From NCBI RefSeq assembly GCF_014202315.1, contig NZ_JACHGN010000011.1, positions 124,001-188,000 on the forward strand: a DNA stretch of 64,000 nucleotides, given 5' to 3'. Both the position numbers and the translations under genes were made by a program. Below the pieces are notes generated by a model that saw nothing but the letters and a program-made list of their open reading frames with translations, searched no databases and was not told the DNA's origin. The stretch is from Thermocatellispora tengchongensis (GTDB lineage Bacteria > Actinomycetota > Actinomycetes > Streptosporangiales > Streptosporangiaceae). Position 1 is the first letter of the stretch. Each line of letters begins with the position of its first letter. Below, one piece after another: positions 7,577 to 16,400 of this stretch.

Positions 7577-8485
7577 ATGATGGCGAACGATCAACTGAAG
7601 CGACGGGCGATGGAGCTGTTCCGGGCGGCCGGGGAAGACCCCGGGGGATCGTCCGTGGAGGACCTGCGCGCCCGCGACGACGCGCTGTGGGCCCGGTTCG
7701 TGCCGCCGGACGCGATCGTGGAGGCGGTCGACGCGGCGGGCGTGCCGTCGCTGTGGGTGAGCGTGCCGGGGAGCGACCCGGGCCGGGCCGTGGTGTGGTT
7801 CCACGGCGGCGGGTTCATGATCGGCTCTCCCGCCGGGCGCCGGGCCTTCGGCGCCGACCTGGCGCGGGCCGCGGGCTGCCGGGTCCTGCTGCCCGGCTAC
7901 CGGCTGGCGCCCGAGCACGTCTTCCCGGCGCAGCTCGACGACGCCGTCGCCGCGTACGCGTGGGCGGCGGACCTGCTCGGCGCGGGCAACGTCGTGCTCG
8001 GCGGCGACTCCGCCGGCGGCGGGCTGGCCGTGACCGCCATGCTGGCCGCCCGCGAGCGGGGACTGCCACTGCCGGCCGGCGCCATCCCCACCTCAGCCGC
8101 CCTGGACTGGACGTTCACCGGCGCTTCGCACACCACCAACCTGCACCTCGAACCGGTCGCCACCAAGGACGTCTACCGGCAGGTGGCCGAGCGGTTCCTG
8201 GCCGGGCACGACCCGCGCGACCCGCTGGTGTCGCCGTTGTTCGCCGACCTGCGCGGCCTGCCGCCGGTGCTGCTCATGGTCGGCGGGGAGGAGACGCTGC
8301 TGGACGACTCGCGCGGCTTCGCCGAGGCGCTGCGCGCCGCCGGCGGCCAGGCCGACCTGCGCGTCTACGAGGGGATGTTCCACTACTGGCACCTGTTCGC
8401 CTCCTTCCTCCCGGAGGGGCGGCACGCGGTGCAGACCATGGCGGAGTTCGTCCTGCGGCGGACCGGGGCAAGGAGCGCGGCGTGA
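7577..8485 (+). CDS. Alpha/beta hydrolase, hormone-sensitive-lipase (HSL) type esterase
   Basis: A 302-residue cytoplasmic esterase of the HSL family. The oxyanion-hole motif is VVWFHGGGFMIGSP, the nucleophile elbow is VLGGDSAGGGLAV, the acid is expected in MVGGEETLLDDSRGF, and the catalytic histidine is in YEGMFHYWHLFASF. YRLAPEHVFPAQLDDAVAAY is the usual connecting strand and helix. GAGGAAG precedes the paired ATGs at 7577 and 7580. Its stop overlaps the rhamnosidase start (GTGA). It probably removes acyl groups from the substrate of this operon, for instance an acylated rhamnoside or aromatic ester, which is inferred from neighbours. Confidence 0.9.
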   Translation: MMANDQLKRRAMELFRAAGEDPGGSSVEDLRARDDALWARFVPPDAIVEAVDAAGVPSLWVSVPGSDPGRAVVWFHGGGFMIGSPAGRRAFGADLARAAGCRVLLPGYRLAPEHVFPAQLDDAVAAYAWAADLLGAGNVVLGGDSAGGGLAVTAMLAARERGLPLPAGAIPTSAALDWTFTGASHTTNLHLEPVATKDVYRQVAERFLAGHDPRDPLVSPLFADLRGLPPVLLMVGGEETLLDDSRGFAEALRAAGGQADLRVYEGMFHYWHLFASFLPEGRHAVQTMAEFVLRRTGARSAA

Positions 8486-11214
8486 ACGGGCCGGGCCGAC
8501 CCGGCGGGCTGCGGGTGGAGCACCTGACCGAACCGTTCGGCATGACCACGCGGGCGCCCAGGCTGAGCTGGCGGCTGCCCGCCGGGGCCCGGACCCAGGT
8601 CGCGTACCGGATCCGCGGCGAGGCGGGCGGCACGGAATGGGACACGGGCCGGGTGGAGTCCGGCCGCACCCTGTTCGTCCCGTACGGCGGGCCGCCTCTG
8701 GCCTCCCGGCAGCGCGCCACCTGGGCGGTCAAGGTGTGGACCGACCTCGGCGAGAGCGACTGGTCGGAGCCGGGACGGTGGGAGACCGGGCTGCTGGAGC
8801 CGGGCGAGTGGGCCGCCTCGTGGATCCGCCCCGGCGAGGGCGAGCGGATCCCGCCCGCCGGTCACCGGCCCGCGTACCTGCTGCGCGGCAAGGTGGTCCT
8901 CTCCCGCCCGGTCGCGCGGGCGAGGGTGTACGCCACCGCTCGCGGCCTGTACGAGCTGCACCTCAACGGCGCCCGCGCCGACGACATCGAGCTGGCGCCC
9001 GGCTTCACCGCGTACCGGACCCGGCTGCACGTGCAGACCTACGACGTGACCGGGCTGCTGCGGCCCGGTGAGAACGTGCTGGGGGCGGTGCTCGGCGACG
9101 GCTGGTATCGCGGCAGGACCTCCTACCACCGTCTGCCCGACGGGTTCGGCGACCGCACCGCCCTACTGGCCCAGATGCACGTCGAGCACGACGACGGCAC
9201 CGAGACCGTGTTCGGCACGGGACCGGACTGGGTCTGGGCGACCGGGCCGATCAGGGCCGCCGACCTGTTCGACGGCCAGGAGAACGACCTGCGCGAGGAT
9301 CGGCCGGGCTGGAGCGTTCCAGGCGACCTCGAGGCCGGCTGGGCGCCGGTGGCCCTGGCCGAGGCCACCGGCGCGAGCCTGGTCTCCTCCCCCGCCCCGC
9401 CGGTGCGCGCGATCCAGGAGCTGCGGCCGGTCGCGATCACCCGGATCGGGCCGGACCGGCAGGTCGCCGATTTCGGGCAGAACGTCAACGGCCGGGTGCG
9501 GCTGACCGGCCTCGGCCCGCGCGGCACCTCGCTGCTGCTGACCCACGCCGAGGCCGTCACCCCCGCCGGGGACGTGGACACCGCCAGCGCCAAGGCGGGT
9601 ATCCCCTGGTACGAGCCGCCGCGCGGCGTCCAGGGGGACAGGGTGATCGCCGCGGGCCGGGCGGGCGAGGTGTTCGAGCCCCGGCACACCAGGCACGGCT
9701 TCAGGTACGTGCGCGTCACCGGCCACCCCGGGGACCTGACGCCGGACGACGTGACCGCCGTGGTCCTGGGCTCCGACCTGCCCCGAACAGGCTGGTTCGA
9801 GTGCTCCGACCGGCGGGTGAACCGGCTGCACGAGATCGCGTTCTGGACCCTGCGCAACCAGCAGTGCGACATCCCGCAGACCGAGATCACCCGCGAGTGC
9901 GCCGGGTGGACCGACTGGGGGTTCAACCTGCCCTCCGCGCGGCTGCTGCACGACGTGTCCGGCCTGACCGTCAAATGGCTGCGCGATCTCGCCGCCGACC
10001 AGTGGCCGGACGGGAAGATCACCAACTACTCCCCCGACCCGCTGGGCCCGGACAGCCTCACCGCGCCGTACGCGATCCCGCACGGCCAGGCGGGCTGGGG
10101 CGACGCCGCGGTCGCCGTGCCGTGGGAGATCTGGCGCGCCTACGGCGACCAGGCGGTTCTCGCCGAGCAGTACCCCTCCATGTCGGCCTGGGTGGAGTAC
10201 GTCGCCCATACCGCGCGGGAGAAGCGCCACCCCACCCGGGCCGCGCGCCGGCCGGAGCCCGCACCGCACGAGGAGTTCCTGTGGGACACCGGGTACCACT
10301 TCGGCGAGCACCTCGAACCGGGCACCGGTCACGCGGAGTCGGGCGACCCGGATCTCGGCGACCCCTCGGGGTTCGAGGAGTGGATCAGGACCGCGGTGGC
10401 CGAGGCCGAGGCCCGCGACCACGCGGTCTTCGCCACCGCCTACTTCCACCGCTCGGCGGACCTGCTGGCACGGGCCGCGGCCGTGCTCGGCCGGACGGAG
10501 GACGCCGCCCGCTACCGGTGCCTGGCGGACGACGTCCGCGCCGCGTGGCAGGCCGAGTTCATCGGGGCCGATGGCGCGCTGACCGTGGACACCCAGGCCA
10601 CCCACGTACGGGCGCTGGCCTTCGGCCTGGTGCCGGACGAGCTGCGCGAGCGCACCGCGCGGCGCCTGGTCGAGCTGATCCGCGCGGCCGGCACCCACCC
10701 CGGCACCGGCCTGCCCTCCACCCACCTGCTGCTGCCGGTCCTGGCCGAGACCGGCCACACCGATGTCGCCTACGAGCTGCTGCTGCGCGAGACCCCGCCG
10801 TCCTGGCTGACCGTGATCGAACGCGGCGGCACCACGTTCTGGGAGGAATGGGACGGCATCGCCGCCGACGGCTCCACCCACCAGGCGCTCAACCTGCCCA
10901 CCCGGGCCAGCGTGGTCGAGTTCCTGTACGGGTACATGGCCGGCATCCGCCTCTCCGGCGACACGCCGGCCTACCGCCGCTTCACGGTCGCGCCGGAGCC
11001 CGGCGGCGGCATCACCTGGGCCCGCGCGAGCCTGGAGTCGCCGTACGGGCGGATCGAGTCGTCCTGGCGGATCGAGCGGGACGCCTTCACCCTTGAGGTC
11101 ACCGTGCCGCCGGGCACCTCGGCCGAGGTCACCCTGCCGGACGGCACCCGCGCCGAGGCGGGCCCCGGCACGTCCGTCCTCACCTGCGCCATGCCCGTGA
11201 GCGCGGCCATGTGA
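8482..11214 (+). CDS. Alpha-L-rhamnosidase, glycoside hydrolase family 78
   Basis: A 910-residue GH78 enzyme. The N-terminal beta region (to about 400) opens LRVEHLTEPFGMTTRAPRLS and includes LYELHLNGARADDIELAPGF and YDVTGLLRPGENVLGAVLGD, typical of the bacterial rhamnosidase N-domain. The (alpha/alpha)6 barrel follows: TEITRECAGWTDWGFNLPS carries the conserved acid cluster, and TTFWEEWDGIAADGSTHQ the second acidic loop. The C-terminal beta-sandwich has YRRFTVAPEPGGGITWARAS. No signal peptide is seen, so it should act in the cytosol on an imported rhamnoside. The GTG start overlaps the esterase stop by 4 bp. The other end of the window also carries a deoxysugar glycosidase (GH95). Confidence 0.92.
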   Translation: MNGPGRPGGLRVEHLTEPFGMTTRAPRLSWRLPAGARTQVAYRIRGEAGGTEWDTGRVESGRTLFVPYGGPPLASRQRATWAVKVWTDLGESDWSEPGRWETGLLEPGEWAASWIRPGEGERIPPAGHRPAYLLRGKVVLSRPVARARVYATARGLYELHLNGARADDIELAPGFTAYRTRLHVQTYDVTGLLRPGENVLGAVLGDGWYRGRTSYHRLPDGFGDRTALLAQMHVEHDDGTETVFGTGPDWVWATGPIRAADLFDGQENDLREDRPGWSVPGDLEAGWAPVALAEATGASLVSSPAPPVRAIQELRPVAITRIGPDRQVADFGQNVNGRVRLTGLGPRGTSLLLTHAEAVTPAGDVDTASAKAGIPWYEPPRGVQGDRVIAAGRAGEVFEPRHTRHGFRYVRVTGHPGDLTPDDVTAVVLGSDLPRTGWFECSDRRVNRLHEIAFWTLRNQQCDIPQTEITRECAGWTDWGFNLPSARLLHDVSGLTVKWLRDLAADQWPDGKITNYSPDPLGPDSLTAPYAIPHGQAGWGDAAVAVPWEIWRAYGDQAVLAEQYPSMSAWVEYVAHTAREKRHPTRAARRPEPAPHEEFLWDTGYHFGEHLEPGTGHAESGDPDLGDPSGFEEWIRTAVAEAEARDHAVFATAYFHRSADLLARAAAVLGRTEDAARYRCLADDVRAAWQAEFIGADGALTVDTQATHVRALAFGLVPDELRERTARRLVELIRAAGTHPGTGLPSTHLLLPVLAETGHTDVAYELLLRETPPSWLTVIERGGTTFWEEWDGIAADGSTHQALNLPTRASVVEFLYGYMAGIRLSGDTPAYRRFTVAPEPGGGITWARASLESPYGRIESSWRIERDAFTLEVTVPPGTSAEVTLPDGTRAEAGPGTSVLTCAMPVSAAM

Positions 11215-11238
11215 CGCCGTGGACGGCGCGGCCGTGCG

Positions 11239-12627
11239 TCAGGCGGACGACGATCGCACGTCCGGCCGGGTCACGCGTGCCCGGGAGGTGCGGGGTGGGA
11301 GGGTCAGGGCGGCCGCCACGGCGCCCAGCAGGAGGAGGGCGGCGGTCAGGAGGTAGCCGGAGGAGGCGGTGTCGCGGAAGGCCTCCATGGTGGCGGTGCC
11401 GGCCCCGGGGGCGGGGATGTGGTGGATGAGGAGGCCGACGATCGCGATGCCGAAGGCGGCGGACATCTCGCGGAACATGTTGATCACGCCGCTGGCCACG
11501 CCGGCCGTCTGCTCCGGGACGGATTTCAGGACGTACATCAGCAGGGGCATGCACAGGGCGGCGCCGGCGCCGACGGTCAGGACTCCCGGCATGAGGTCGG
11601 CGAAGTCGTGGGCGCGGGTCAGGCCGGAGAAGAGGGAGACGCCCAGCGCCATCAGGGCCATGCCGCCGCCGACGGTGAGGCGGGGGCCGATCGTGGTGGC
11701 CAGCCAGGACGCCACGGGGGTCAGGATCAGCACCACGCCCGCGGCGGGGAGCATGACGAGGGCCGCCTTGGTGGGGCTGAAGCCGAGGTAGATCTGCATG
11801 AACGAGGCGGAGTAGTACAGCAGGGCGGCGAAGCCCATGCCGTTGAGGGTCTGGGCGAGCAGGCCGCCGACGAAGACGCCGTTGCGGAGCAGGCGCAGGT
11901 CGAGCATGGGGTCGCGGGTGCGGCGCTCGATGAGGACGAGGGCGGTCAGGGCGACGGCGGCGAGCGTCAGGGGGGCCGCGGCCGGCCCGGACTCCAGGGC
12001 GTGGAACAGCGCGAAGACCAGGACGGCCGAGGCGAGCACGCCCGGCAGGTCCAGGGGGCGGCGGGTGCGCGGGCCGGTGTCCTCGACGAGGACCAGGCTC
12101 AGGATCACCGCGAGCACCCCGGGGAGGACGTTGATCAGGAAGATCCAGCCCCAGGGGGCGTACTCGACGATCGCGCCGCCGATGGGGCCGCCCAGGGCGA
12201 GGGCCGCGGTGCTGGCGGCGCTCCACACGATCAGGCCGCGGGAGCGCTGGCGGTCGGTCCGGGCGATGGTGACCATGACCTGGCTGGCGGGGAGGGCGAT
12301 GGCCGCACCCGCGCCCTGGAGGAGGCGGCCGGCGATCAGCACCGGGGCGTTCCAGGCCAGGCCGCAGAGCGCGGAGGCGGCGGTGTAGACGACCATCCCG
12401 GCGGCGAACGTGGCGCGGCAGCCGTAGACGTCGGTCATCCGGCCGCCCGCGAGCATCAGGCAGGAGAACGCCAGGATGAAGCCGGTGGTCACCCAGGCGG
12501 CGTCGTCGCTCGACATGCCGAGGTCGGCGCTGATGGTGGGGACGGCGTTGACCACCACCGTGTTGTCCATGGTGATCATGAATGCGCTGACGGCGACGAC
12601 GGTCAGCGTCCATCCGTACTTGTCGAC
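11239..12627 (-). CDS. MFS drug exporter (DHA2/EmrB-QacA type); unusual start
   Basis: A multi-helix major facilitator, last gene of the leftward NRPS operon and probably the peptide exporter or self-protection pump. The first helix reads DKYGWTLTVVAVSAFMITMD, followed by NTVVVNAVPTISADLGMS, the DHA2 motif. Motif A is present as GGRMTDVYGCRATFAAG and motif C as LALGGPIGGAIVEYAPWGW. Homologous DHA2 proteins start just before DKYxW, but here that position is a GTC codon at 12627-12625, five bases after a perfect AGGAGG. No ATG, GTG or TTG lies between the upstream stop and the methionines inside helix 1. From GTC the protein is 462 residues. Confidence 0.8.
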   Translation of the reverse strand, partial: VDKYGWTLTVVAVSAFMITMDNTVVVNAVPTISADLGMSSDDAAWVTTGFILAFSCLMLAGGRMTDVYGCRATFAAGMVVYTAASALCGLAWNAPVLIAGRLLQGAGAAIALPASQVMVTIARTDRQRSRGLIVWSAASTAALALGGPIGGAIVEYAPWGWIFLINVLPGVLAVILSLVLVEDTGPRTRRPLDLPGVLASAVLVFALFHALESGPAAAPLTLAAVALTALVLIERRTRDPMLDLRLLRNGVFVGGLLAQTLNGMGFAALLYYSASFMQIYLGFSPTKAALVMLPAAGVVLILTPVASWLATTIGPRLTVGGGMALMALGVSLFSGLTRAHDFADLMPGVLTVGAGAALCMPLLMYVLKSVPEQTAGVASGVINMFREMSAAFGIAIVGLLIHHIPAPGAGTATMEAFRDTASSGYLLTAALLLLGAVAAALTLPPRTSRARVTRPDVRSSSA

Positions 12628-12656
12628 GGGTGCCTCCTGAGGGCGAGGTGAGGGCG

Positions 12657-13469
12657 TCAGAACAGGAGGGTGACGCCGATCGCGCCGATCGTGGCGTCGG
12701 CGGCGAGGTGGGCGAGGTAGGCGGCGAGGATGCCGCGGGTGCGTACACGGATGACGCCCAGCACCAGCCCCCACATGCCGGCCATGGCCGCTCCGACCCA
12801 GCCGGAGGGGAAGCCGCCGAGGTGGGCGACGCCGAAGGCGGCGGCCTGGAGGACCACGGCGGGGACCACCCCCAGCAGCGCGGTCAGCTCGGTCTGCACC
12901 ACGCCGCGGTACAGGAACTCCTCGGCCAGGCCGTTCACCGCGGCGAAGGCGACGATGACGAGCACCAGCAGCCAGGCCGGGCGGTCGCCCAGGCCGGCGA
13001 CGAACGGCGGGGGCGGCGGGTCGGCGACGCGGGCCCAGGCGACGAGGGCGAGGGCGCTCGCCACCACGGTGAGCGCCATGAGCCAGGGCAGTTCGGGGGT
13101 GAGGCGTCCGCGCCGCAGCCACTCGGAGGTGGGGTGCGGCGCGGGGGCGCGGCGGTTGACCAGGTGGGCGACGCCCAGCGCCAGCAGCACGGTCACCGGC
13201 CACACCAGCACCGCGCCGTCGAGGAGGTGCGCGCCGGCCAGCGCGAAGAGCACGACGAGATCGACCACGATCACCGTCCGCAGCGCGGGCGCGCTGCCGG
13301 ATCTCCAGGCGAGCGCGCTCGCCACGATCAGGGCGCCGGCCACGGAGACCGACGTGGCGGCGGAGCCGGGGATGATCGCCACCCCGGCCAGGAAGGCCGC
13401 CACGGTGGCCGCGAGACCCCCGGCCAGTGCCGAGGACGTCAGTGTCGGAGGCATCGTGCCTGTCATCAT
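12657..13469 (-). CDS. CPBP (CAAX/Abi) family intramembrane metalloprotease
   Basis: A 270-residue protein with about eight hydrophobic segments and the three CPBP active-site motifs in order: EEFLYRG (EExxxR) near residue 180, FGVAHLGG (FxxxH) near 210 and HLAADATIG (HxxxD/N) near 255. Members act as membrane proteases in peptide maturation or immunity. It starts in an ATGA overlap with the NRPS3 stop, so it is made from the same message, and it is followed by the exporter. A role in immunity to, or processing of, the peptide is inferred from position. A long PPPPPF stretch lies in a loop at about residue 150. Confidence 0.85.
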   Translation of the reverse strand: MMTGTMPPTLTSSALAGGLAATVAAFLAGVAIIPGSAATSVSVAGALIVASALAWRSGSAPALRTVIVVDLVVLFALAGAHLLDGAVLVWPVTVLLALGVAHLVNRRAPAPHPTSEWLRRGRLTPELPWLMALTVVASALALVAWARVADPPPPPFVAGLGDRPAWLLVLVIVAFAAVNGLAEEFLYRGVVQTELTALLGVVPAVVLQAAAFGVAHLGGFPSGWVGAAMAGMWGLVLGVIRVRTRGILAAYLAHLAADATIGAIGVTLLF

Positions 13470-16400
13470 CCCAGCTTCCGGTTCAGGACCGCACCTATCT
13501 CGGCCAGGGCCTTGTGGTCCATCAGCTCGAGATGCGCGCAGGGCAGCGGGTGGTCGGCGACCCGGCCGTCCACGTAGCGGTCCCAGACGCGCACGACCGG
13601 GCCGTCCGCGGGCTGGTCGTGGGACGCGGAGAAGAACTCGACGTCCCCCCGGAACACCTCCGGCGTGTGGCCGCGCAGCAGCCGGGTGTTCTCGGCGGCG
13701 GCGTCGAGGATCGCCTCCAGCGTCTCCTTGCTCACCAGCGAGCGCAGGTCCGGACGGCCGTCCAGGTACGCCAGGACCCGCGCGCGCGTCAGCGGGCTCC
13801 CGCCGGCCTCGGCCACGTCGAGCCCGATGCCCTGGACGAGGGTTTCCAGGACCTCCGACTCGGCCTCGGCGTCGGTGCGGGCGGGCAGTTTGTCGCCGGT
13901 GTACGCGTCCAGCATCGCCAGCAGGCCGACGCGCTCGCCCTGCCGTTGCAGCTCCACGGCCACGGCATGGGCCATGACCCCGCCGAAGGACCAGCCCAGC
14001 AGGTGGTACGGCCCGGCCGGCTGGACGGCCCGGATCTCCCGTACGTAGTCGGCGGCCATGTCCTGGAACGTGGCGTAGCGCACCCCGGGTTCGCCGATGG
14101 CGCGCGACTGGAGCGCGTAGATGGGGCGGCCGGGACCGAGGTGCCGCAGCAGCCCCTGGTAGCTCCAGCTCAGGCCGGCCCCGGGGTGGAGGCAGAACAG
14201 CGGGTGGGCGTCTCCCTCGGTGCGCAGGGGGAGCATGACGCCGAAGGAGGCGGGGCCGGGTTCGGCCGATTCCAGGTGCTCGCGTAGCAGTGCGGGGGTG
14301 GGCGCGAGGTAGAGGCTGCGGATGTCGACCCGCACCCGGAGCTCGGCGCGTACCCGGTGGATGAGCCGGATGGCGAGGGTGGACTGGCCGCCGAGCTCGA
14401 AGAAGTCGTCGTCGTCGCCGACCTCGGGCACGTCAAGGACCTCGGCGAAGATGCGGCGCAGCGCCTCGTCCCGGCGCGGGTCCGCGGGCGCGGTTCTCAC
14501 TGCGGGCAGGGTTCTCAAGGCGGGCCGCGGCGCGGGCGCGGGGCGGCGCCGCTCCGCGCTCACCAGGGCGCGCAGGCGGTCCTCGGGGTCCACCGGCGTG
14601 TCGCCGACGCGGCGCTCCGGTTCGGCGGTGAGCCGTTCCAGGACGCGGGCCAGCTCCCCGACCAGCATCTCGGCGGCGCCCGGATCGAACAGGTCCGGCC
14701 GGAAGTCCACGCGGACCATGAGCCGTTCCCCCGGGGTCACCAGCAGGGCGAGCGGGTAGTGGGCGCCGTCGCGTACTCCGGCGTCGCGGACCCGCAGCCC
14801 CATCGGGGACAGGTCCAGCGCGGCGGGGTCGAAGGGGTAGTTCTCGAAGGCCAGCACCGTGTCGAACAGGGTGGGCAGCCCGGCCGCGCGGTGGATCTCC
14901 ATCAGGGCGAGGTGGTGGTGCTCCGACATCGCCGCCTGCCGGTCCTGGAGGCGGCGCAGCAGGGCGTCCAGGGGCTCGTCCGGCGTCAGGCGCACGCGCA
15001 CCGGGACCGTGTTGATGAACAGGCCCACCATGTCCTCGGCGCCGGGCAGTTCGGGGGGCCGGCCGGAGACGGTCGCGCCGAAGACGACGTCGGAGCGGCC
15101 GGTCAGGCGGCCGAGCAGCAGCGCCCACGCGGCCTGGACGAAGGTGTTGACGGTCAGGCCGCGCTGCCTGGCGGCGCGGGTGAGCCGGTCGCTCAGCTCG
15201 GCGGGCAACCGGGTGAGCACGCTCTCGCCCGGCACCGGGTCGCGGGTGTCGTCCTCGCTCGCCAGGAGGGTCGGCCGGTCCAGCCCGGCCAGCTCCTCCC
15301 GCCACGCGCGTGCCGCGCGCTCGCGGTCCTGGCCGCCCAGCCAGGCGAGGAAGTCGCGGTAGGGGCGCGGGCCGGGCGGCAGCGCCTCGCCGGAATCGAA
15401 GGTGAACAGGTCCCGCAGGAGCAGCGACAGCGACCAGCCGTCGAACAGGATGTGGTGGCTCGTCACCAGGAGGCGGTGACTCTGCGCTCCGGTACGCACC
15501 AGGGTGAAGCGGAGCAGCGGGGGCGCGGCGAGGTCGAAGCGGCGCCCGCGGTCGGCCGCCGCGATGCGCGCCAGCTCCTCCTCCAGCAGCGCCGGGGGCG
15601 TGGCGGTCAGGTCGATCTCGTCCCACTGCGGCTCGGCCCGCGCCACGACGACCTGCACGGTACGCCCGGTGGGCAGCGCCTGGAACCCGGCCCGCAGGGC
15701 GTCGTGCCGATCCAGCACGGCGCGGGCCGCCCGGCGCAGCGCGGACGCGTCCAGCTCGCCCTCCAGGTCGAGGGAGATCTGCACCGCGTACACGTCCGGA
15801 GAGGAGGAGTCGAACAGCGAGTGGAAGAGCATGCCCTCCTGGAGCGGGGACAGCGGCAGGACGTCGGCGAGGGACGGGTGGGCGGCCTCGATCGCGTCCA
15901 GCTCCTGCGGCGTCAGCCGGACGAGGGGGAAGTCGGAGGGCGTGTGCCCGCCCGCGTCCGGGCGTTCCGCGTGGCGGATGAGCCCGGCCAGGGCCTGCCG
16001 CCACAGCAGGTCGAGTTCCCCGATCTCCTCGGCGGTGAACAGCCGGTCCGGCCAGGCCCAGGTCGTGGACAGTACCGGGCCTTCGGTCCCGTCCAGCACG
16101 ACCGCGTCCACGGTGAGCGGGTGGCTGATCGGGAAGCCGGGGTCGCGGCCCGCGCCCAGGGCGGCGGTCTCGGGGGCGAGCCCCCAGCCGGCGCCGGCGT
16201 CGCCGGGGTCCGCGTCCACGCGGCCCAGGTAGTTGAAGGCGATCCGGGGCCGGGGCAGGGCGCGCAGGACCTCGCGGGTACGCGGGTTGAGGTGGCGCAG
16301 CAGCCCGTAGCCGATGCCGCGGTCGGGCGGGAGCCGCAGGCCCTCCTTGACCCGCTTCAGGGCGCGGCCGACCGCCGGTCCGCCGGCGACGACCTCGTCC

